Assembly (NCBI GenBank): GCA_934130215.1
Contig: CAKOXR010000006.1
Location: 1 to 28,735 of the forward strand
Source of the DNA: an uncultured Bacilli bacterium
GTDB taxonomy: Bacteria; Bacillota_I; Bacilli_A; RF39; UBA660
Direction: 5' to 3'
Length of the DNA stretch: 28,735 bases
Position 1 is the first letter of the stretch; each line of letters begins with the position of its first letter. A program made the position numbers and the translations under genes. A model generated the notes under the pieces. That model made no database searches and was not told where the DNA came from. It saw nothing but the letters and a program-made list of their open reading frames with translations. Positions 24,146 to 28,735 of the stretch are shown piece by piece.

Positions 24146-24174
24146 ATTCTATATTTTTTTGAGTTATTTGTCAA
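24146..24174 (-). promoter_or_regulatory. Strong sigma-A promoter of the flp/tad operon
   Basis: On the minus strand a perfect TTGACA (24174-24169) and TAGAAT (24151-24146) are 17 bases apart, ending 22 bases before the flp start. It overlaps the divergent promoter of the DUF192 gene. Confidence 0.75.
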
Positions 24175-24187
24175 GATATGTTATACT
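24159..24187 (+). promoter_or_regulatory. Promoter of the DUF192 gene, overlapping the flp promoter
   Basis: TTGAGT (24159-24164) and TATACT (24182-24187) are 17 bases apart, 15 bases before the ATG. The two polymerase sites share 24159-24174, so they should compete. Confidence 0.6.
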
Positions 24188-24202
24188 ATAACTGGTGAAA
24201 AT

Positions 24203-24487
24203 ATGGAATTAAAATATGCTGATAAATTTATAGATAGATTAGTAGGATTAATGTTTAAAAAAAACATAAACTATTGTTTATGTTTTAAAAGATGTAATAG
24301 TATTCATACATTTTTTATGCAAGAAAGTATAATAGTTGTATTTACTGATAAAAATAAAAAAATATTAAAAATTAAAAAAGCATCTAAAAATAAAATTTTA
24401 TTTTGTAAAAATGCTTATTATACTTATGAATTTCCTTTTTATACCAATTTAGATGAAATTAATTATATTTTAAAATCAAATTCATAA
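24203..24487 (+). CDS. DUF192 family protein
   Basis: The 94-residue cytoplasmic protein matches DUF192 (UPF0127): RLVGLMFKKN near residues 12-21 corresponds to the family's RxxGLMxR, and HTFFMQESIIVVFTDKNKKI (residues 35-54) to the FWMKNTxIPLDIxFID core. There is no signal peptide and it is shorter than the family's usual 110-150 residues. The function of DUF192 is unknown; as I recall, such genes occur near Tad loci in Firmicutes. It is the only plus-strand gene, with GGTG five bases before ATG 24203, and its last 25 bases overlap the end of obg on the other strand. Confidence 0.8.
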   Translation: MELKYADKFIDRLVGLMFKKNINYCLCFKRCNSIHTFFMQESIIVVFTDKNKKILKIKKASKNKILFCKNAYYTYEFPFYTNLDEINYILKSNS

Positions 24488-25731
24488 TCTAAAATATATA
24501 TAGTATCTCCTTCTTCACAACCCATCTTTATTAAAGCATCATCAATTCCTAATTTTTTAAGCTTATTTTCGAATCTTAAAACAGATTCTTCTGTTTGAAA
24601 CTTTGTCATTTTAAGAATTCTTTCTACTTTTTCTCCCGTAATACGGAATTTATGATTATCTAGTTTTTGAATCTTAAAAGGTTCTTCCTTTTTAAATTTA
24701 TATAATATATGACCTTCTAAAGTTTCCTTTTTTTCTATACTTTCTTTTGGTAATTTAGAAAGCATATCAGATAACACAGAAACTACTTTATCTAATCCTT
24801 TATTAGAACCAGCACTTATAGGGTAAACAGGAATGTTTACTTTTTTTATAAATTTATCCAAATTATTATTATAATCAATATCTATTTTATTCGCAATCAC
24901 AATCATTGGTTTTTCAAGTAATGATTTATCATATTGTTCAAGTTCTTTATTAATCTTAATAAAATCATCATAAGGATCTCTTCCCTCAAAACCAGAAATA
25001 TCAATAACATGAGCAATTATTCTTGTTCTTGAAATATGCTTTAAAAACTGATCTCCTAAACCTTCTCCCTTTGATGCACCCTCTATTAAACCTGGCAAAT
25101 CAGCTACAACAAATGAATTATTACCAGATTTAACAACCCCTAAATTAGGACTTAAAGTAGTAAAATGATAAGATGCAATCTTAGGTTTTGCTGCAGATAT
25201 AACAGATATAATAGTAGATTTACCAACACTTGGCATCCCAACTAAACCAACATCAGCAAGAAGTTTTAATTCAACTTTTAAATGTTTACTTTCCCCTTCT
25301 TCTCCATTTTCAGCATAAGAAGGACAAGAATTTGTTCTAGTAGCAAGTGCTATATTACCACGACCACCTCTACCACCAAGTGCTACTATCGCTTCTTCTC
25401 CATTTTCTGTCAAATCAGCAATTATTTCATTTGTAGAAGTATCAGTTACAATAGTACCAACTGGAACTTTTATAATTGTATCATCAGCAGATTTTCCCAT
25501 TTGACCTTTTCCTAAACCATTTTCTCCTCTTTGAGCTTTAATTAATTTTTTATATTTCAAATCTATTAAAGTATTTAAACCTTCATCTGCTTTAAAAATT
25601 ATATCAGCCCCCTTACCTCCATTACCTCCGTAAGGACCACCCATTTCAATATATTTTTCTCTCCTAAATGCCATACATCCATTTCCACCATGACCTGCTA
25701 TAACATCAATATAAACTTCATCAATAAACAA
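24463..25731 (-). CDS. obg: GTPase Obg/CgtA
   Basis: The 422-residue essential GTPase acts in 50S ribosome assembly and stress control. The N-terminal Gly-rich Obg fold includes GHGGNGCMAFRREKYIEMGG and GGRGGRGN. The G domain has G1 GMPSVGKST (165-173), G2 in HFTTLSPNLG, G3 ADLPGLIEGA and G4 NKID. A C-terminal OCT domain follows (ILYKFKKEEPFKI, FRITGEKVERIL), typical of Firmicutes Obg. The start is set at TTG 25731 because it gives MFIDEV, the usual Obg beginning, with AGAGGTG six bases upstream; a GTG three codons earlier lies inside that site. It has its own promoter. Confidence 0.96.
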   Translation of the reverse strand: MFIDEVYIDVIAGHGGNGCMAFRREKYIEMGGPYGGNGGKGADIIFKADEGLNTLIDLKYKKLIKAQRGENGLGKGQMGKSADDTIIKVPVGTIVTDTSTNEIIADLTENGEEAIVALGGRGGRGNIALATRTNSCPSYAENGEEGESKHLKVELKLLADVGLVGMPSVGKSTIISVISAAKPKIASYHFTTLSPNLGVVKSGNNSFVVADLPGLIEGASKGEGLGDQFLKHISRTRIIAHVIDISGFEGRDPYDDFIKINKELEQYDKSLLEKPMIVIANKIDIDYNNNLDKFIKKVNIPVYPISAGSNKGLDKVVSVLSDMLSKLPKESIEKKETLEGHILYKFKKEEPFKIQKLDNHKFRITGEKVERILKMTKFQTEESVLRFENKLKKLGIDDALIKMGCEEGDTIYILDYEFDFKI

Positions 25732-25761
25732 ATTAATCACCTCTTGTTAATTCCTTTAATA

Positions 25762-25790
25762 ATTATATATTTATACAATAAAATAGTCAA
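25762..25790 (-). promoter_or_regulatory. Sigma-A promoter of obg
   Basis: On the minus strand TTGACT (25790-25785) and TATAAT (25767-25762) are separated by 17 bases, just after the helicase stop codon and about 30 bases before the obg start. Confidence 0.75.
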
Positions 25791-25795
25791 GAGGC

Positions 25796-27292
25796 CTATT
25801 TTAAATCAATTATTTCAATATTTTTTCGATAATCTTTTATTAATTCATTAACAAAAACAGATGAATTAAGCGGTGTAAATAAATATACCTTTTCTTTAGT
25901 TCTTGTTAAAGCAACATAAAATAACCTTCTTTCTTCATCATATAAATAATTAATTTTACTATTTGTTACAAATCTTAATATTTTATCATCTTTCATTTTA
26001 TTCGGAAATCCTAATGTTTTATTATATAAATTTATAATAATAACATTATCAGATTCTAAACCTTTTGATTTATGAATCGTTAAATAATTAATATCAATAT
26101 TTTTGTTTTTTAAATAAATTATTTTATTATCTTTTATACTAAAATCATTATCTAAATAATTATTAATATCATTATTATTCCTACTTAAAATTAAAATTGA
26201 TTTATTTTCTTTATATATATTTAATATTAATTTTTTTAAATCTTTTTTATTTTTATATTTAACTATTATAATTGGTTTATTAATACTTTTGGAAGATTTT
26301 AAATTTTTTTTAATTTGATATTTATTTTTCATTATAAAATTTCCCGCTATTTGTATTAATTCATTACTATTTCTATAAGTAGTAGATATTTTTAAAATTT
26401 TTGAATTTTTAAAATATTTTGTAAAATTATTAAACAATTCAAGATCACAACCAGTAAAACGATATATTGATTGAAAATCATCTCCTACTACCATTAATTT
26501 AGAATTTGTTTTTTCAATTATAGATTTTATTAAATTAAATCTTATATAACTTGTATCTTGATATTCATCAATAATAATATATTTTATTTTTTTATCAAAA
26601 CTTTTTTTAACTTCTTGTTCAGCTTTTATAATCATATCATCAAAATCTATTTCATTATTTTCATCCAAATAATCCATATATTCTATATAAATATTTAAAA
26701 TTAAAATTAATAAATATTTTTCATTTTTATAATTTTTTAAATTTAAAATATTTCTAGATTTTTTTAAAAATTTATTAAAGTGTTCAATATTATAATTATT
26801 ACATTTAAATAGTTTAATAAATGTTCCAATTAATTTTTCTAAACTTTCTATATATTCATAGTTTGTTTGATAAAATTTAAAATAATCATTTTTATTTTTT
26901 AAACTAAAATATTTTAAAACAATATTTAATATATTTTCATTATAAAGAATATCAATTTTAAAAAAATTATTTATTATATTATCTAATGTAGATGGATCTG
27001 CTATTTGATATTTGTTTTTTAAAATTAAAAGAGATAATTTATGAAATGTATATACATTTACATCTATATTATTTATTTTTAATTTATTTTTTAAATTATT
27101 ACTTGCTTCATTTGTAAAAGAAATACAAATTATTTCTTCTGGTTTAATATTGAGTTCTAATAAATGTTTAATTTTCCCTAAAATTGTTAATGTTTTACCA
27201 GATCCAGCTCCCGCTACTACTAATAAATTAGGACTTTCATCATATACAATTTTTTCTTGTTCTTCATCTAATTTATAACCATTTATTTCCAT
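25796..27292 (-). CDS. Short UvrD/Rep-family superfamily 1 helicase
   Basis: The 498-residue protein has the SF1A motifs in order: Q motif LDEEQEKIV, motif I AGAGSGKT (27-34), motif Ia ICISFTNEAS, motif II YIIIDEYQDTS, motif III VVGDDFQSIYRF, motif IV region ISTTYRNS, motif V TIHKSKGLESDNVIIIN and motif VI YVALTRTKEKVYLF. It should unwind DNA 3'-5' in repair or replication restart. UvrD and PcrA have 650-750 residues, so the 1B/2B insertions are reduced. The frame extends 19 codons upstream to 27349, but that part is not homologous, and ATG 27292 with AGGGG eight bases upstream begins MEINGYKLDEEQ. Lysine and asparagine content is very high. Confidence 0.9.
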   Translation of the reverse strand: MEINGYKLDEEQEKIVYDESPNLLVVAGAGSGKTLTILGKIKHLLELNIKPEEIICISFTNEASNNLKNKLKINNIDVNVYTFHKLSLLILKNKYQIADPSTLDNIINNFFKIDILYNENILNIVLKYFSLKNKNDYFKFYQTNYEYIESLEKLIGTFIKLFKCNNYNIEHFNKFLKKSRNILNLKNYKNEKYLLILILNIYIEYMDYLDENNEIDFDDMIIKAEQEVKKSFDKKIKYIIIDEYQDTSYIRFNLIKSIIEKTNSKLMVVGDDFQSIYRFTGCDLELFNNFTKYFKNSKILKISTTYRNSNELIQIAGNFIMKNKYQIKKNLKSSKSINKPIIIVKYKNKKDLKKLILNIYKENKSILILSRNNNDINNYLDNDFSIKDNKIIYLKNKNIDINYLTIHKSKGLESDNVIIINLYNKTLGFPNKMKDDKILRFVTNSKINYLYDEERRLFYVALTRTKEKVYLFTPLNSSVFVNELIKDYRKNIEIIDLK

Positions 27293-27340
27293 ATAACAAC
27301 CCCCTAAAATATTATATAAAAAAAAATTTAAAAAGCAAGA

Positions 27341-27362
27341 AAAAAACATAGATAAATCTATG
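27341..27362 (-). terminator. Terminator of the TasA-like gene
   Basis: On the minus strand CATAGAT and ATCTATG form a short stem overlapping the stop codon, followed by an unbroken T-run. It separates the gene from the helicase. Confidence 0.65.
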
Positions 27363-27873
27363 CTTGTCTTCCAACTACTGTTATTACAAGTTTTATATTT
27401 TTTCCTCTATCATTATAATCATCTGTTGCACTACTTGCATCTCCATATGGCCAGTAATAATATATTTTTTTATTTACTTTATTTCCTTTTATTATACTAC
27501 CAGTTAATTTAGTAGTTTCATTTATTTCATCAGAATAATTATTTTCATCTATTTTATTTGAATAAAATTTTAAATTTTTTATTTTTAAATCTTCACTACC
27601 ATATGCAACAGTTATTTCATAATCAACATTAACATTAGAGCCTACTGCTGATAGTTCTAGTGGAATTTCTCCACTTACTCCAGGATATAAATTTCCTAAA
27701 TCTTTTGTAAATGTTTTAGTTTGATCATTTACTTTAAAAGACCAAGATAATGTATTTCCACTTACATTTGCTTTATAAGTTGTTTGATAGTATGCATATC
27801 CTCCTGCTACTAGTAAAACTATAACTGATATTACTATAATAACTAAATATAAACTATTAGATTTTGTTTTCAT
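27358..27873 (-). CDS. TasA/camelysin-like small surface protein
   Basis: The 171-residue protein begins MKTKSNSLYLVIIVISVIVL and its hydrophobic segment ends GGYAYYQ, a SipW-type signal sequence as in TasA and camelysin (CalY). The rest is a single beta-rich domain with YPGVSGEIPLEL, LKIKNLKFYS, IYYYWPYGD and a closing strand LVITVVGRQ. The N-terminal domains of 931-2904 and 1-758 share these landmarks, so this is a repeat-free relative, possibly the major fibre subunit. ATG 27873 follows GGGAGG by four bases; a GTG four codons earlier is less likely. It stands alone with its own promoter and terminator. No sipW gene is in the window. Confidence 0.75.
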   Translation of the reverse strand: MKTKSNSLYLVIIVISVIVLLVAGGYAYYQTTYKANVSGNTLSWSFKVNDQTKTFTKDLGNLYPGVSGEIPLELSAVGSNVNVDYEITVAYGSEDLKIKNLKFYSNKIDENNYSDEINETTKLTGSIIKGNKVNKKIYYYWPYGDASSATDDYNDRGKNIKLVITVVGRQA

Positions 27874-27892
27874 ATTTCCTCCCACTATCTAT

Positions 27893-27921
27893 AGAATAAC
27901 ATAGCAGTTTATTTATTTCAA
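27893..27921 (-). promoter_or_regulatory. Promoter of the TasA-like gene
   Basis: On the minus strand TTGAAA (27921-27916) and an extended -10 TGTTATTCT (ending 27893) are spaced 17 bases, about 20 bases before the start codon. Confidence 0.6.
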
Positions 27922-27928
27922 GATAACT

Positions 27929-28735
27929 TTACACATTTTTACTCATAGAATCTTTTATAACTTCTTTATGTGATAAATTAAGTCTTCCTTTTTTATCATA
28001 TCCCATAGATTTAACATCTATAAAATCCCCAACTTTTACAACATCACTTGGTTTATTAATATGTTCAACCGCTAGTTGAGATACATGAATTAATCCTTCA
28101 CAACCTGGCCAAATTTCTACAAAACAACCAAAATCCTCAACTTTTACTACTTTTGCTTTATAAATCACATTTTCTTCAACTTCACGAACTACATCCTCTA
28201 TCATTTTACGAGTTTTAGAAATTATTTCCTTATCACTATGATATATAATTACTCTTCCATCATCTTCTAAATCTACTTTAACAGCATCTTTATCATTAAC
28301 AGATTTAACATTACTTGCATCTAGAATGATCTTAGTAATCATTTCTCCACCACGACCAATAACATCCTTTATTTTTTCTGGATTAATTGTAAATGTTTCA
28401 ATCTTAGGAGCATAAGGTGATAGTTCTTTTCGAGGTTCTTTTATAACAGATTCCATAACATCTAATATTTGCATTCTTGCTTTCTTTGCTTGCATTAATG
28501 CTTCTTGAAGTATTTCTTTTGTAACACCTTTTATTTTAATATCCATTTGTAAAGCACAAATACCATCTCTTGTACCCGCTACTTTAAAGTCCATATCTCC
28601 CATATGGTCTTCAAGACCTTGAATATCTGTTAAAATTGTATATTTATCATCTTTTGTAATTAACCCCATTGCAATACCCGCTACTGGTGCTTTAATTGGA
28701 ACACCTGCTGCCATTAATGATAAACATCCTGAACA
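27929..28735 (-). CDS. pnp: Polynucleotide phosphorylase, C-terminal part (5' end outside window)
   Basis: The 268 visible codons cover the end of the second RNase PH domain (CSGCLSLMAAGVPIKAPVAG, then GLITKDDKY, DHMGDMDFKVAGT with the catalytic-site aspartates), the KH domain with the GRGG loop in KIKDVIGRGGEMITKI, and the S1 domain (YKAKVVKVEDFGCFVEI, then GLIHVSQL). PNPase degrades mRNA 3'-5' using phosphate. The frame is open to the right edge. The protein ends soon after S1 (LSHKEVIKDSMSKNV), a normal ending without an acidic tail. No hairpin terminator was found before the next gene. Confidence 0.97.
   Translation of the reverse strand, partial: CSGCLSLMAAGVPIKAPVAGIAMGLITKDDKYTILTDIQGLEDHMGDMDFKVAGTRDGICALQMDIKIKGVTKEILQEALMQAKKARMQILDVMESVIKEPRKELSPYAPKIETFTINPEKIKDVIGRGGEMITKIILDASNVKSVNDKDAVKVDLEDDGRVIIYHSDKEIISKTRKMIEDVVREVEENVIYKAKVVKVEDFGCFVEIWPGCEGLIHVSQLAVEHINKPSDVVKVGDFIDVKSMGYDKKGRLNLSHKEVIKDSMSKNV

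Noticed and set aside
27293..27349. Longer N-terminus for the helicase
   Set aside because: The extra 19 residues are not helicase-like, overlap terminator sequence, and lack a ribosome site, whereas AGGGG precedes ATG 27292.
1..28735. Mycoplasma genetic code (TGA = Trp), suggested by DUF285 repeats and low GC
   Set aside because: TGA ends spoVAD, the tadB-like gene and the cpaE-like gene at sensible places, and tryptophans are encoded by TGG.

Overview
The window is a very AT-rich (by eye about three quarters or more A+T) piece of a low-GC, endospore-related Gram-positive genome, most plausibly an uncultured gut member of the Bacilli (RF39- or Erysipelotrichales-like). This is an inference from base composition, spoVA genes, a SigF/SigG-like factor, BspA-type DUF285 repeats, and ATG/GTG/TTG starts preceded by AGGAGG-type sites. 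TGA is used as a stop (spoVAD, the tadB-like gene, the cpaE-like gene), so this is not the Mycoplasma code. All genes but one (24203-24487) lie on the minus strand, so transcription runs from high to low coordinates.

Region by region, in transcription order. (1) 28735-27358: the end of polynucleotide phosphorylase, then a TasA/camelysin-like surface protein with its own promoter and terminator. (2) 27292-24463: a short UvrD-like helicase and the GTPase Obg, which overlaps tail-to-tail with a plus-strand DUF192 gene. (3) 24123-14303: a Tad-type pilus operon: Flp pilin, terminator, a 1074-residue prepilin carrying Ig-like and DUF285 repeats, two TadE-like pseudopilins, CpaE/TadZ, CpaF/TadA, a TadB with an unusual extracellular Ig-like N-terminus, TadC, and then murC. 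(4) 14300-11390: an accessory islet with a Fic protein and a HipA-like kinase, each followed by a decayed ISL3-type transposon end; a third such end follows murC. (5) 11333-7831: lysS and argS. (6) 7713-2979: a compact sporulation operon: secreted coiled-coil protein, small STAS-like protein, sigma factor, spoVAC, spoVAD, spoVAE. (7) 2904-1: two tandem surface proteins that join a TasA-like N-terminal domain to the same adhesive module found on the giant prepilin.

Two themes stand out. First, one adhesive cargo (a TEFW-containing linker domain, DUF285 repeats and a shared C-terminal cap) is attached to two export/anchor systems: a TasA/SipW-type N-terminus (1-758, 931-2904) and a type IV prepilin N-terminus inside the Tad operon (20656-23880). 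Second, the sporulation sigma gene has no ATG/GTG/TTG that would include conserved region 2. It has a good Shine-Dalgarno placed before an ATT codon, and a slippery A-run in the preceding gene could alternatively fuse the two products. Its spoIIAB anti-sigma partner is absent and the spoIIAA-like protein is reduced.
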